NCBI GenBank assembly: GCA_017307355.1
Contig: JAFKFG010000029.1
Coordinates: 1 to 64,000 of the forward strand
DNA from: Alphaproteobacteria bacterium
GTDB lineage: Bacteria; Pseudomonadota; Alphaproteobacteria; Micropepsales; Micropepsaceae
DNA length: 64,000 bases
Direction: 5' to 3'
The translations under genes were made by a program, and so were the position numbers. The notes beneath the pieces are model-generated. The model was not told the origin of the DNA. It saw only the letters and a list, made by a program, of their open reading frames with translations, and searched no databases. Shown here in pieces: positions 19,457-29,153 of the stretch (position 1 is the first letter of the stretch; the number at the start of each line of letters is the position of its first letter).

Positions 19457-20515
19457 ATGCGATATTCGACGGCCTTTTCGGGTGCGCTGTGCGCTCTGTT
19501 GCTGCTGGCCGCGCCGGTCATGGCGCAGACCCTGGACCAGCCGGACGCCGACCCCAACGCCTATCCCAATCCCTATGCCCAGGTGAACGGATTCCTGAAG
19601 CTGCCCGCCGGGCGCAAGATGGGATCGACCAGCGCGGTGGCGGTGGATCATCAGGGCCATATCTGGGTGGCGGATCGCTGCGGCGCCAACAGCTGCAAAG
19701 GCTCCACGCTCGATCCGATCATGGAATTCGACGCCCAAGGCAATTTCATCAAAGCCTTCGGCGCGGGAAAATTTCTCTTCCCGCACGGCTTCTTCATCGA
19801 CAGCAACGATCATCTTTGGCTGACGGACGGCCAGATCGGCGACGGCATCGGCAATGACGTGGTCGAGATGGATCGGGACGGCAAAGTGCTTCGCACCTTG
19901 GGCGTGCCCGGCGTGATGGGCGACGGGCAGAAATTCGTCGACGGCCAGTATGCCTTCAACCAGCCCAACGCCGTGCTGGTCTCGCCGCAAGGCGACATCT
20001 TTGTCGCCGAAAGCCACACGCCCAACGAAGGCACCCATCGCATCGTTCATTTCGACAAGAACGGCAAATATGTGGGCTGGTTCGGCGGAATCGGCATCGG
20101 GTTGGGCCGCTTCAATGTTCCCCACGCCCTGGCGATGGACAGCAAGGGGCGCATTTTCATCGCCGACCGCTATAACAACCGCATCCAGATCTTCAGCCAG
20201 GACGGCAAGCTGATCGACATCTGGACGCAGTTCGGGCGCCCCAGCGGCATCTATATCGACGAGAACGACATCCTCTACAGCACCGATTCGGAATCGCGCA
20301 CGCCGGTTGCCTATGGCTTTCATCCCGGCTGGGGCCGCGGCATCCGGATAGGCAGCGTCAAGGACGGCATCGTGCGCGCCTGGATTCCGGACATCGATCC
20401 GGAAGCCGACCGCCATATCACCAGCGGCGGCGAAGGAATCTGGGTCCATGACGGCGTCATTTACAGCGCCCAGGTCCGCCAGCAGACGGTGGTAAGATAT
20501 ACGCTTAAAAAATAA
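19457..20515 (+). CDS. Secreted NHL-repeat beta-propeller protein
   Basis: 352 residues from ATG 19457 (GGAG 8 nt upstream). A Sec signal peptide (residues 1-24, ending VMAQ) is followed by NHL-type repeats: SAVAVDHQGHIWVADRCG, PHGFFIDSNDHLWLTDG, NAVLVSPQGDIFVAES, HALAMDSKGRIFIADRYNN. This is the fold of peptidyl-alpha-hydroxyglycine alpha-amidating lyase and of SMP-30-like periplasmic lactonases. The RYNNRIQIF element is a classic NHL blade. The catalytic activity is not certain and it could be a binding propeller. A family A repeat begins 1 nt after its stop. Confidence 0.83.
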   Translation: MRYSTAFSGALCALLLLAAPVMAQTLDQPDADPNAYPNPYAQVNGFLKLPAGRKMGSTSAVAVDHQGHIWVADRCGANSCKGSTLDPIMEFDAQGNFIKAFGAGKFLFPHGFFIDSNDHLWLTDGQIGDGIGNDVVEMDRDGKVLRTLGVPGVMGDGQKFVDGQYAFNQPNAVLVSPQGDIFVAESHTPNEGTHRIVHFDKNGKYVGWFGGIGIGLGRFNVPHALAMDSKGRIFIADRYNNRIQIFSQDGKLIDIWTQFGRPSGIYIDENDILYSTDSESRTPVAYGFHPGWGRGIRIGSVKDGIVRAWIPDIDPEADRHITSGGEGIWVHDGVIYSAQVRQQTVVRYTLKK

Positions 20516-20516
20516 C

Positions 20517-20593
20517 CCCCATCTGTCTTCCTCAGGCAAGCCTTCGGAAGACATCTTCCCCCGCCAATGGCTTCGCCATGCGGGGGAAGAAAG
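20517..20593 (+). repeat. Double-hairpin intergenic repeat, family A, copy 2
   Basis: Same architecture as the 1201 copy. Hairpin 1 is TGTCTTCC...AGGC AAG CCT...GGAAGACA, differing from copy 1 by paired changes on both arms. Hairpin 2 is CTTCCCCCG..ATGGC TTC GCCAT..CGGGGGAAG. It directly follows the stop of the NHL gene. Confidence 0.9.
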
Positions 20594-20721
20594 TCTGTGT
20601 TTGCTGCGGTAGCCCTGGAACTTTGCCGTGTTTTATAACGTTTCCACCAAAGGTGGGGCGTGCATAATACGCGGATATTGCCAGGCGATATTTCCGCGCG
20701 TTCCGCGGCGAGGGAGTTTTC

Positions 20722-21723
20722 ATGCAGATCGGGATCGTCGGTCTTGGCCGGATGGGCGCCAATATCGGACGCCGCCTGATGAGCAGGGGACATAAGGTCG
20801 TTGCCTTCGACCGCGATCCCAAAGCGGTGGCGGCGCTGGCCGGCGCAACCGGCGCCGCTTCGCTCAAGGAAATGGTGGAAAAGCTCGATGCCCCCCGCGC
20901 CGTCTGGGTGATGCTGCCGGCGGGCAAAATCACCGACGACACGGTGTTCGCGCTGGGCGACCTGCTTTCCGCCGGCGATGTGGTGATCGATGGCGGCAAC
21001 ACCTTCTACAAAGACGACATCCGCCGCGCCAAGGAGCTGGCGAAAAAGAACATCGGCTATGTCGATTGCGGCACTTCGGGCGGGGTCTGGGGGCTGGATC
21101 GCGGCTATTGCATGATGATCGGCGGGGATAAGGCGGTGGTGGACCGGCTCGATCCCATTTTCGCCGCGCTGGCACCCGGCGCCGGTACCATCGAAAAGAC
21201 GCCGGGCCGCGAAGGGCGCGACCCGCGCGTGCTCAATGGCTATCTGCATGCCGGGCCGGTGGGCGCCGGCCATTTCGTCAAGATGGTCCATAACGGCATC
21301 GAATATGGACTGATGCAGGCCTATGCCGAGGGCTTCGACATCCTGCGCGGCCGGGCCAGCGACAAGCTGCCGGAAGACGAACGCTTCGTGCTGGACACCG
21401 CCGACATCGCCGAAGTGTGGCGGCGGGGCAGCGTGATATCGTCCTGGTTGCTGGACCTCACCGCCATCGCGCTGGCCAGATCGCCGGAGCTGAGCAATTT
21501 CGAAGGTTCCGTCGATGACAGCGGCGAGGGCCGCTGGACCATCGAGGCGGCGATCGACGAAGCGGTGGCGGCGCCCGTGATCACCGCGGCACTGTTCGCC
21601 CGCTTCCGCTCCCGCATCGCCCACAGTTTCGGCGAGAAGCTGCTGTCGGCGATGCGCAACGAATTCGGCGGCCATGTCGAGAGTTTGGTTCCGGCCCATA
21701 AGGCCAAGGACGACGACAAATGA
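20722..21723 (+). CDS. gnd: 6-phosphogluconate dehydrogenase, decarboxylating (short, GndA-like)
   Basis: 333 residues, the short form of 6PGDH rather than the 470-residue enzyme. The N-terminal [16 protein letters not shown] is the nucleotide-binding turn. [11 protein letters not shown], the substrate motif GTSGGVWGL (SGG) and [13 protein letters not shown] (catalytic Lys and Asn) are all present. It oxidises 6-phosphogluconate to ribulose-5-P and CO2. The acidic residue after the second beta strand (FDRDP) suggests NAD preference, as in other short-type enzymes; this is inference. It is first in gnd-zwf-pgl, and its stop overlaps zwf by 4 nt. Confidence 0.94.
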   Translation: MQIGIVGLGRMGANIGRRLMSRGHKVVAFDRDPKAVAALAGATGAASLKEMVEKLDAPRAVWVMLPAGKITDDTVFALGDLLSAGDVVIDGGNTFYKDDIRRAKELAKKNIGYVDCGTSGGVWGLDRGYCMMIGGDKAVVDRLDPIFAALAPGAGTIEKTPGREGRDPRVLNGYLHAGPVGAGHFVKMVHNGIEYGLMQAYAEGFDILRGRASDKLPEDERFVLDTADIAEVWRRGSVISSWLLDLTAIALARSPELSNFEGSVDDSGEGRWTIEAAIDEAVAAPVITAALFARFRSRIAHSFGEKLLSAMRNEFGGHVESLVPAHKAKDDDK

Positions 21724-23225
21724 GCCCGTCCCACAAAGGGGCGCCGCCCGATTGCACCGTCGTGATTTTCGGCGCCAATGGCGATCTGACCAAAAGACTG
21801 ATCGTGCCCGCGCTCTACAATCTGGCGCGCACCGGCATGCTGCCCGAAAGGATGGCGCTGATCGGCGTCGATCACAATGACAAGACTTCGGACCTGTGGC
21901 GGGACGGCTTGCGCGATTTCCTGGCCCAGTCCCTGGCGAAAAGCGGCGCCGCGATCGACCAGGCATTGTGGGACCGGGTCGCCCGCAGCATGGTCTTTCT
22001 GCGCGGCGATTTCGAGAAGTCCGACACCTACAAGGCGCTGGGCGAGCTCATCGACAAGACCGACCGGGAACAGTCGCTGGGCGGCAATATCCTGTTTTAC
22101 CTGGCGGTGGCGGATCGTTTCTTCGCCACCATCGCGGCGAAGCTGGGCGAAGCCGGCCTGGTCGAGCAGAAGGAAGGCCGTTTTCGCCGCCTGATCGTGG
22201 AAAAGCCGTTCGGCCACGATCTGGAATCCGCCAAGGCGCTCAATGCCTGCCTGCTCAAATACCTCAAGGAAGAACAGATCTACCGGATCGATCACTTTCT
22301 GGGCAAGGAGACGGTGCAGAACATCATGGCGCTGCGCTTTGCCAATGGGTTATTCGAGCCGATCTGGAACCGCGACCGGATCGATCATGTCCAGATCACG
22401 GTGGCCGAAAGCATCGGCACCGAGGGGCGGGGCAATTTCTACGAAAAGACCGGCGCCTTGCGCGACATGGTGCCCAACCACCTGTTCCAGCTGGTCGCGA
22501 TGACCGCGATGGAGCCGCCGGTGTCCTTCGATGCCGAGGATATCAGGGCCAAGAAGGCGGAGATGTTCAAGGCGGTGCATCCGCTCACCCTGGGCGATGT
22601 GGTGCGCGGACAATATGATTCCGGCGTGGTGGCGGGAAAGGAAGTCCTTGCCTATCGCAAGGAAGAGAATGTCGCCCCCGATTCCGATGTCGAGACATTC
22701 GTGGCGATGCGGCTTCTGATCGACAATTGGCGCTGGGCGGGGGTGCCTTTTTACCTGCGCACCGGCAAGCGCCTGGCAGCCCGGTCCAGCGAAATCGCCA
22801 TTCGTTTCAAGCGCGCGCCGCACGCGCTGTTCCGCGAAACCCCGGTGGAGGAATTGGATGCCGACTGGCTGATCCTGCGCATCCAGCCGGACGAAAGCAT
22901 TCGCCTGCGCTTCAATGCCAAGCGGCCGGGGCCCGCCATGGCGCTGGAAAGCGTGGCGATGGATTTCAAATACAAGGACTGGTTCCACCAGGCGCCCGCG
23001 GTGGGGTATGAAACCTTGATCTATGATTGCCTGATCGGCGATGCGACCCTGTTCCAGCGCGCTGATCAGGTCGAAGCCGCCTGGGGCGTGGTCGAACCGG
23101 TGCTGACGGGCTGGGCGAACACCACGCCCAGGCATTTCCCCAATTATGCCGCCGGCAGCGAAGGGCCCAGCGCCGCCAACGATCTTCTGGCCCGCGATGG
23201 CCGCTCCTGGCGCACCATAAAGTGA
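21720..23225 (+). CDS. zwf: Glucose-6-phosphate 1-dehydrogenase
   Basis: 501 residues, normal length. The coenzyme fingerprint is [10 protein letters not shown] (usually GASGDLAKR), the substrate and catalytic motif is RIDHFLGKE with the catalytic histidine, and VEKPFG follows the coenzyme domain as expected. It makes 6-phosphogluconolactone and NAD(P)H. Start ATG at 21720 overlaps the gnd stop (ATGA), and pgl begins 6 nt after its stop, so the three oxidative pentose-phosphate steps are translationally linked. Confidence 0.96.
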   Translation: MSPSHKGAPPDCTVVIFGANGDLTKRLIVPALYNLARTGMLPERMALIGVDHNDKTSDLWRDGLRDFLAQSLAKSGAAIDQALWDRVARSMVFLRGDFEKSDTYKALGELIDKTDREQSLGGNILFYLAVADRFFATIAAKLGEAGLVEQKEGRFRRLIVEKPFGHDLESAKALNACLLKYLKEEQIYRIDHFLGKETVQNIMALRFANGLFEPIWNRDRIDHVQITVAESIGTEGRGNFYEKTGALRDMVPNHLFQLVAMTAMEPPVSFDAEDIRAKKAEMFKAVHPLTLGDVVRGQYDSGVVAGKEVLAYRKEENVAPDSDVETFVAMRLLIDNWRWAGVPFYLRTGKRLAARSSEIAIRFKRAPHALFRETPVEELDADWLILRIQPDESIRLRFNAKRPGPAMALESVAMDFKYKDWFHQAPAVGYETLIYDCLIGDATLFQRADQVEAAWGVVEPVLTGWANTTPRHFPNYAAGSEGPSAANDLLARDGRSWRTIK

Positions 23226-23231
23226 GAGCCC

Positions 23232-23951
23232 ATGAACATCGCCGGTGAAATGGAAGTCTTGAAGGATCTGGAAGCCGTGTCCGCGCGGGCGGCGGAGTTG
23301 ATCGCCGACCGCATTCGCGGCGGCACCGTGCCGTTCCGCCTGGCGCTGTCGGGCGGTTCCACCCCGCGTGGCTGCTACCGCCATCTCGCCCATCTGCATC
23401 AGGTGCCGTGGGACCGCGTGGAAATCTATCTGGGCGATGAGCGCTTCGTGCCGCACGATCATCCCGAAAGCAATTACCGCATGATCCGCGAGACCTTGCT
23501 GTCGGGCACCGAAGTCAATCCGCGCGGCATGTTCGCGGTGCCGGGCGATGGCGATGCGGAACGCGCCGCCCAGACCTATGAAGAAATCCTGCGCCAGCAA
23601 TATGGCAGCAGCCGCCTTCTCCCCCAGCAGCCTCTGTTCGATCTGCAGCTCCTGGGCCTGGGCGAGGACGGTCACACCGCGTCCCTGCTTCCGGGCCAGC
23701 CGGTGCTGGAAGAACATGCGCATTGGGTTTCAGTGGTGCCCGATGGCCGCCCCGAGCCGCGCATCACGCTGACATATCCCGCCCTGGAATCCAGCCGGCT
23801 GACGGTGTTCCTGGTGGCGGGCGCGGCCAAGCGGCAAATGCTGGCCCGCGCCCGCGCGGGCGATCGAACCATTCCCGCCGGCCGCCTGAAGCCGCAAGGC
23901 GCCGTGATCTGGCTGGTGGATCGCGCCGCAGCGGGGACCGATGCGGATTGA
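23232..23951 (+). CDS. pgl: 6-phosphogluconolactonase
   Basis: 239 residues with the DevB/Pgl signatures LALSGGSTPRGCYRHLA, YLGDERFVPHDHPESNYRM and LGLGEDGHTASLLPG. It hydrolyses the product of Zwf to 6-phosphogluconate, substrate of Gnd. It is third in the operon, and its last 11 nt overlap the start of the GH15 gene, so coupling continues into the glycosidase. Confidence 0.95.
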   Translation: MNIAGEMEVLKDLEAVSARAAELIADRIRGGTVPFRLALSGGSTPRGCYRHLAHLHQVPWDRVEIYLGDERFVPHDHPESNYRMIRETLLSGTEVNPRGMFAVPGDGDAERAAQTYEEILRQQYGSSRLLPQQPLFDLQLLGLGEDGHTASLLPGQPVLEEHAHWVSVVPDGRPEPRITLTYPALESSRLTVFLVAGAAKRQMLARARAGDRTIPAGRLKPQGAVIWLVDRAAAGTDAD

Positions 23952-25803
23952 GGATTATGCCGTCATCGGCGATTGCCATACCGCCGCGCTGGTGGGGCGC
24001 GATGGCTCGATCGACTGGCTGTGCATGCCGCGCTTCGATTCCGCGGCCTGTTTCGCGGCGCTTTTGGGCGAACCCAAGCATGGCCGCTGGCTGATCGCGC
24101 CGGATCGCAAGGTCAGGCCTTATCGAAAGCGCGGCACGCCGCACGTCGCCCGGCGCTATCGGGGCGACAGCCTGATCCTGGAAACCGAATTCCGCACCGC
24201 CACCGGCGTCGCCAAAGTGATCGACTTCATGCCGGTGCATGACAGGGATCGCTCCATCGTGCGCATCGTCGAAGGCGTTTCCGGTCACGTCAAAATGGAA
24301 ACCGAGCTGGTGATCCGGTTCGATTACGGCGTCACCATTCCCTGGGTGAACCGGATCGATTCCAAGACCATCTCCGCCGTCGCGGGCCCCAATCTGCTTT
24401 GCGTGCGCACGCCGGTGGACATTCGCGGCGAGAATATGCATTCGGCGGCCCGTTTCACCGTGCGCAAGGGCGAGCGTGTTCCTTTCATTCTCAGCTACCG
24501 GGAATCCCATTACCTGCTGCCGGAAGTGATCGACGCCGATATCGCGCTGGAACAGACGGAGAAATACTGGGCCGACTGGACCGGCATCTGCAAGCTGAAG
24601 GGCAAATGGCGCAGCGAGATCGTGCGCTCGCTCCTGACCCTGAAAAGCCTCAGCTACAAGCCCACCGGCGGGATCGTGGCCGCCGTCACCACCTCGCTGC
24701 CGGAACAGATCGGCGGCAACCGCAACTGGGACTACCGCTATTGCTGGCTGAGGGACGCGACCTTCACCCTCTTGGCCTTTCTCAATGCCGGCTACACCGA
24801 GGAAGCCAATGTCTGGCAGCATTGGCTGGTGCGGGTGATCGCGGGCGCCCCCGAACAGCTTCAGACCATGTATGACGTGATGGGCGGCAAGCGCCTGGAC
24901 GAATTGGAGCTGCCGCATCTGCCCGGCTACGAAAATTCCCGCCCCGTGCGCATCGGCAACGCGGCGGCCCAGCAATTGCAGCTCGATATCTATGGCGAGT
25001 TGGCCGACGTTCTCACCCAGGCGCGCAAGGGCGGCTTGCCGCCCGCGCCCCGCCGCAGCGAAATCCGCGAAACCTTTCTGCGGCATCTGGAAACGATCTG
25101 GAAAAAGCCGGACGAAGGCATCTGGGAGATACGAGGCGCGCCCCAGCAATTCGTCCATTCCAAAGTGATGACCTGGGTGGCCTTCGATCGCGCCAGCCTG
25201 GCCTATCCGCAGGACAAGCGCCGCTCGGCGCATTACCGTAAGATTGCGAACCAGATTCATGAGGATATCTGTGCCAAGGGCGTGGACCGCAAGCGCGGCT
25301 GCTTCGTGCAGGCCTATGGCTCGGAACGCATGGATGCCAGCCTGCTGCTGCTTCCCCTGGTGGGATTCCTGCCGGCCAGCGACAAGCGTATCCGCCGCAC
25401 GGTGGAGGAGATCGAGAAAAGGCTGCTCCGCAAGGGCCTGTTGCTGCGCTATGAAACCGAGACCGGAATCGACGGCCTGCCGCCGGGCGAGGGGGCCTTT
25501 CTTGCCTGCAGCTTCTGGTTGGCCGACAATTACCTGCTCTTGGGGCGCCAGGCCGATGCCAGGCGCCTGTTCCACCGCCTGAAAGGCTATGCCAACGATG
25601 TGGGGTTGTTCGCGGAAGAATATGATCCCGAGGACAAGCGCATGCTGGGGAATTTCCCCCAGGCCTTTTCCCACGTCGCCCTGATCAACACCGCGCTCAA
25701 TTTGGCGCAGGAGGAAAATCGCCGCAATGACCGCAAACCGGCCCGCAAAAAAATCACCCGTCGCCAGGATCCTCGCCGTCGACATCGGCGGCACGGGGCT
25801 TAA
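23941..25803 (+). CDS. Glycoside hydrolase family 15 protein (glucoamylase/trehalase-like), copy 1
   Basis: 620 residues. An N-terminal beta domain (IEDYAVIGDCHTAALVGRDG through about 270) is followed by the (alpha/alpha)6 barrel, with the GH15 marker NWDYRYCWLRDA near residue 260 and a C-terminal LADNYLLLGR..EE..LF..L segment. Members hydrolyse alpha-glucosides; in mycobacteria a GH15 enzyme is a trehalase, and the nearby otsBA genes make that plausible here. The C-terminal 25 codons overlap the next gene (77 nt) and encode a very basic, low-complexity tail (RKKITRRQDPRRRHRR), probably not conserved. Starch-type substrates remain possible. Confidence 0.88.
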   Translation: MRIEDYAVIGDCHTAALVGRDGSIDWLCMPRFDSAACFAALLGEPKHGRWLIAPDRKVRPYRKRGTPHVARRYRGDSLILETEFRTATGVAKVIDFMPVHDRDRSIVRIVEGVSGHVKMETELVIRFDYGVTIPWVNRIDSKTISAVAGPNLLCVRTPVDIRGENMHSAARFTVRKGERVPFILSYRESHYLLPEVIDADIALEQTEKYWADWTGICKLKGKWRSEIVRSLLTLKSLSYKPTGGIVAAVTTSLPEQIGGNRNWDYRYCWLRDATFTLLAFLNAGYTEEANVWQHWLVRVIAGAPEQLQTMYDVMGGKRLDELELPHLPGYENSRPVRIGNAAAQQLQLDIYGELADVLTQARKGGLPPAPRRSEIRETFLRHLETIWKKPDEGIWEIRGAPQQFVHSKVMTWVAFDRASLAYPQDKRRSAHYRKIANQIHEDICAKGVDRKRGCFVQAYGSERMDASLLLLPLVGFLPASDKRIRRTVEEIEKRLLRKGLLLRYETETGIDGLPPGEGAFLACSFWLADNYLLLGRQADARRLFHRLKGYANDVGLFAEEYDPEDKRMLGNFPQAFSHVALINTALNLAQEENRRNDRKPARKKITRRQDPRRRHRRHGA

Positions 25804-26494
25804 AGCCGCCATCGTCGATACCAAAGGGAATTTCCTGACGGAGCGCTTGCGGGTCAAGACCCCCAGCCGCCCCACGCCGAAGCATGTCCTGTCGGCGCTG
25901 GCCGAATTGGTGGCGCCGCTCGAGAATTACGATCACATCTCGGTCGGCTTTCCCGGCTATGTGCGCGACGGGGTGGTGCACACCGCTGCCAATCTGGGCA
26001 CCAAGGCCTGGAAAGGCTTCAAGCTGGCGCAGGCGGTCGAGAAAAAGCTGGGCAGGCCCACGCGGCTCAATAACGATGCCGACGTGCAGGGGCTCGCCGT
26101 GGTGCGGGGCAAGGGGCTGGAGCTGGTCTGCACCCTGGGCACGGGCTTCGGCACGGCATGGTTCCGCGACGGCGAATTGATGCCGCATATGGAGCTGGCG
26201 CATATGCCGATTCATCACAAGGACGATTTCGACGCCTATATCGGCGAGCGCGAACGCCGCAAGATCGGCGACAAGGAATGGAACAAGCGGGTGAAGCGGC
26301 TGATCCCCATCCTTTCCACGGTGATGAATTACGATCATCTCTATCTGGGGGGTGGCAATTCGCGCCGCATCACCTTCAAGCTGCCCAAGAATGTGTCGCT
26401 GGTTTCCAACGATGCGGGCATGGAAGGCGGCGCCTTTGTCTGGCATCCCCATGGACCCCGTAAACATTCCCAAACCGCCAGGAAAAGCCGTTAG
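25727..26494 (+). CDS. ppgK: ROK-family polyphosphate glucokinase-like kinase
   Basis: 255 residues. ILAVDIGGTGLKAAIVD is the ATP/phosphate-binding motif 1, SVGFPGYV and NNDADVQGLAV (catalytic Asp) follow, and TLGTGFGTAWF is the second phosphate loop. The YIGERERRKIGDKEWNKRV segment and NYDHLYLGGGN resemble polyphosphate glucokinases, so polyphosphate or ATP may be the donor. AGGAGG about 12 nt upstream supports ATG 25727, within the end of the GH15 gene. It would phosphorylate glucose released by GH15 and feed Zwf. Its stop lies in the loop of a terminator hairpin. Confidence 0.85.
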   Translation: MTANRPAKKSPVARILAVDIGGTGLKAAIVDTKGNFLTERLRVKTPSRPTPKHVLSALAELVAPLENYDHISVGFPGYVRDGVVHTAANLGTKAWKGFKLAQAVEKKLGRPTRLNNDADVQGLAVVRGKGLELVCTLGTGFGTAWFRDGELMPHMELAHMPIHHKDDFDAYIGERERRKIGDKEWNKRVKRLIPILSTVMNYDHLYLGGGNSRRITFKLPKNVSLVSNDAGMEGGAFVWHPHGPRKHSQTARKSR

Positions 26495-26504
26495 CGGCTT
26501 TTCC
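26481..26504 (+). terminator. Terminator-like hairpin ending the gnd-zwf-pgl-GH15-ROK operon
   Basis: A perfect 10-bp inverted repeat GGAAAAGCCG / CGGCTTTTCC around a TTAG loop; the loop contains the stop of the ROK gene. The T tract is only four long, so termination strength is uncertain. Confidence 0.6.
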
Positions 26505-26628
26505 GATATGGCCGAATAAGCGGAACCGGACGCGCCCTTCGCGCGTTAACGGGGACGACCGGGTTTATGGCCCGAGCGTATTTCGACGCACAGCTTTTGA
26601 GATAGGACGATATTTTGGACAGGTCAGG
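26495..26628. promoter_or_regulatory. Promoter region of the otsB-GH15-otsA operon
   Basis: 134 bp between a terminator-like hairpin and otsB, the only gap in the 20.7-30.6 kb gene run large enough for a second promoter. The A/T-rich part is around 26580-26620. No operator was recognised. Confidence 0.4.
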
Positions 26629-27363
26629 ATGACGCCGCCTGTGAAGAAGAACTCTGCTCTTTTTCTCGATATCGACGGCACTTTGCTCGACATGGCGCGC
26701 ACGCCGGAAGCGGTGGTGGTGCCTGTCGAATTGCGCTTGACCCTGGTTCGGCTGCATGACGCGCTGGAAGGCGCGCTGGCCTTTGTCAGTGGCCGCTCGC
26801 TTACCGCCATCGACCAGCTCTTCATGCCGCTGCGTACCGCGGCGGTGGGATGCCATGGCGCGGAGATGCGTGGCGCCGACGGCGCGCTTCAGATTCTGTC
26901 CGGTCCCATCCCCGATCCGGTGCGCGCGATTTTCCGCAAACTGACACAAGATCACCCCGGCACGCTTCTGGAGGACAAGGTGTATGCCTTGTCGCTGCAT
27001 TATCGCCTGGCGCCCGAAGCCAAAGCCTCGCTGGAAGCGGCGATGGCGCAACATGCCCCGATCTTTGCCGGCGCGAATGTCGCCATCCAGCACGGCAAGT
27101 CGGTGATCGATGCCCGGATGCGGGGAATCGACAAGGGCGCGGGCGTGCGCGCCTTGATGCAGCAAGCGCCGTTCCGCGATCGCGCGCCCGTTTTCGGGGG
27201 CGACGACACCACCGACATGGACGTGTTCCACATCCTGCCCGAGTTGGGCGGGCACGGTTTTTCGGTGGGGCGCACATTCGAGGGCGCCGATTATGAATTC
27301 TCTTCGCCCCGCGCCGTGCGCCAATGGCTGCACCGGCTGGCGGAAAAAGGCGTGGCGGCATGA
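26629..27363 (+). CDS. otsB: Trehalose-6-phosphate phosphatase
   Basis: 244-residue HAD phosphatase with motif I LFLDIDGTLLD (nucleophile and acid/base Asp), motif II FVSGRSLTAID and motif IV GDDTTDMDVF. The cap contains AVGCHGAEMR, typical of OtsB. It dephosphorylates trehalose-6-P made by OtsA. It is first in otsB-GH15-otsA, and its stop overlaps the GH15 start by 4 nt. Start ATG 26629 follows GACAGGTCAGG. Confidence 0.94.
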   Translation: MTPPVKKNSALFLDIDGTLLDMARTPEAVVVPVELRLTLVRLHDALEGALAFVSGRSLTAIDQLFMPLRTAAVGCHGAEMRGADGALQILSGPIPDPVRAIFRKLTQDHPGTLLEDKVYALSLHYRLAPEAKASLEAAMAQHAPIFAGANVAIQHGKSVIDARMRGIDKGAGVRALMQQAPFRDRAPVFGGDDTTDMDVFHILPELGGHGFSVGRTFEGADYEFSSPRAVRQWLHRLAEKGVAA

Positions 27364-29153
27364 GCAAGCCTCAGCCGCTCGATCTGGCCGTCATCGGCAA
27401 TGGCCGCACCGCCGCCCTGGTGGATCGCCATGCGCGCATCGTGTGGTGGTGCTTTCCCCGCTTCGACGGGGACCCTTTCTTCTGCCGCCTGATCGCGGGC
27501 GACGAGGAGAAAGGCTTTTGCGATGTGGTGCTGGATGGAATGGTCCACAGCGCTTCGCAATATGAGCGCAACACCGCCACGGTGATCACATTGCTGACGG
27601 CAAAGGACGGATCGGCCGTGCGCATCACCGATTTCGCGCCCCGTTTCCGCAATTTCGACCGCATCATGCGCCCACCCCAACTGATGCGGCGGATCGAGCC
27701 GGTGGCGGGCATGCCCCGCGTCACCATTCGCGTGCGCCCCACCCAGGATTACGGCAAGCCGATGCGGCGCCGGGTGGCGGGCTCCAATCACATTCCCTAT
27801 GGCGAACCGGCCCTGGTTCGCCTCACCACCGACGCGCCGCTGTCCTATATCGAGGAGGAAACCCCGTTCGCGCTCACCCGCGCCGTCCATCTGGTGCTGG
27901 GCGCGGACGAGCCTTTCACCGCCGATCCGGCGACCACGACGCGCGAGTTTCTGGACCGCACCAATGATTATTGGCGCGAATGGGCGCGGCGGCTTTCGAT
28001 TCCCTATGAATGGCAGGACGCCACCATCCGGGCCGCCATCACGCTCAAGCTTTCCAACTTCGAGGAAACCGGCGGGATCGTGGCCGCGCTGACCACGTCG
28101 CTGCCCGAAGCGCCCAATTCGGGGCGCACCTGGGATTACCGCTATTGCTGGCTGCGCGACGCCTATTTCGTGGTGCGGGCGCTCAATCGCATCGGCGCCA
28201 CAAAGACGATGGAAGATTTCATCGCCTTCGTCTTCTCCATCGTGGGCGAGGAAGAAGTCTTGAAGCCGGTCTATGGCATCGTGCCGTCGCGCGATTTGAG
28301 CGAATGGATCGCCCCCGACCTCAAAGGGTTCGAAGGCAATGGCCCGGTCCGCATCGGCAATGCCGCGGTGGACCAGATACAGCACGATGCCTATGGCAGC
28401 GTGATCCTCTCCGCCGTGCCGATGTTCTTTGACAAGCGGCTGCCGCGCCCGGGCGGCGAGCCCTTGTTCCGGCTGGTGGAGAAGATGGCGCGGCAATGCG
28501 CGGCGCTGGCGCTGGAGCCGGATGCCGGCATCTGGGAATATCGGGGGCGCAAGCGCATCCACACCCATTCGGCAGCGATGTGCTGGGCCGGCCTGTCGCG
28601 CGCGGGCGCCATCGCCGCCAGGCTGGGATTTTCCGACCGCGCGGGGCATTGGAACGAGCTGGCCGACAAGGTGGGCGGCGTGATCCTGGAACGCTGCTGG
28701 AATCCCAAGCGGGGCGCCTTCACCGCCGCCGCCGCCACCGAAGACATGGATGCCAGCGTTCTCCTCCTGCCCGAACTGGGATTGCTGGATTCGCAGGATC
28801 CCCGCTTCGCCTCCACCGTGGCAGCCATCGAGCAGGATCTGGTGCGGGGCCGCCATGTGTTGCGCTATGCCGCCGAAGACGATTTCGGCCTGCCGGAATC
28901 CGAATTCCTGGTCTGCCGCTTCTGGTTGATCGACGCGCTATGCCTTTTGGGCCGGGCCGAGGAAGCGCGCGCGCGCTTCAAGGACGCGCTGGCCCTGCGC
29001 AATCATTACGGATTGTTCGCCGAGGATATCGATCCCAGGACCGGTACCTTGTGGGGCAATTTTCCCCAGACCTATTCCATGGCCGGGCTGATCCTGAGCG
29101 CGATGCGGCTGAGCATGAGTTGGGAGGAACGCTATTGGCACGCGTCTTCATAA
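27360..29153 (+). CDS. Glycoside hydrolase family 15 protein, copy 2
   Basis: 597 residues from ATG 27360, which overlaps the otsB TGA (ATGA). It has the same plan as the GH15 at 23.9 kb: an N-terminal IGNGRTAALVDRHARIVWWC domain, then the barrel with TWDYRYCWLRDAYF and a C-terminal FWLIDALCLLGRAEEA. The two copies share the fold and motifs but are clearly diverged. The position between otsB and otsA suggests action on trehalose or a related alpha-glucoside. A regulatory or non-trehalose role cannot be excluded. Confidence 0.88.
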   Translation: MSKPQPLDLAVIGNGRTAALVDRHARIVWWCFPRFDGDPFFCRLIAGDEEKGFCDVVLDGMVHSASQYERNTATVITLLTAKDGSAVRITDFAPRFRNFDRIMRPPQLMRRIEPVAGMPRVTIRVRPTQDYGKPMRRRVAGSNHIPYGEPALVRLTTDAPLSYIEEETPFALTRAVHLVLGADEPFTADPATTTREFLDRTNDYWREWARRLSIPYEWQDATIRAAITLKLSNFEETGGIVAALTTSLPEAPNSGRTWDYRYCWLRDAYFVVRALNRIGATKTMEDFIAFVFSIVGEEEVLKPVYGIVPSRDLSEWIAPDLKGFEGNGPVRIGNAAVDQIQHDAYGSVILSAVPMFFDKRLPRPGGEPLFRLVEKMARQCAALALEPDAGIWEYRGRKRIHTHSAAMCWAGLSRAGAIAARLGFSDRAGHWNELADKVGGVILERCWNPKRGAFTAAAATEDMDASVLLLPELGLLDSQDPRFASTVAAIEQDLVRGRHVLRYAAEDDFGLPESEFLVCRFWLIDALCLLGRAEEARARFKDALALRNHYGLFAEDIDPRTGTLWGNFPQTYSMAGLILSAMRLSMSWEERYWHASS

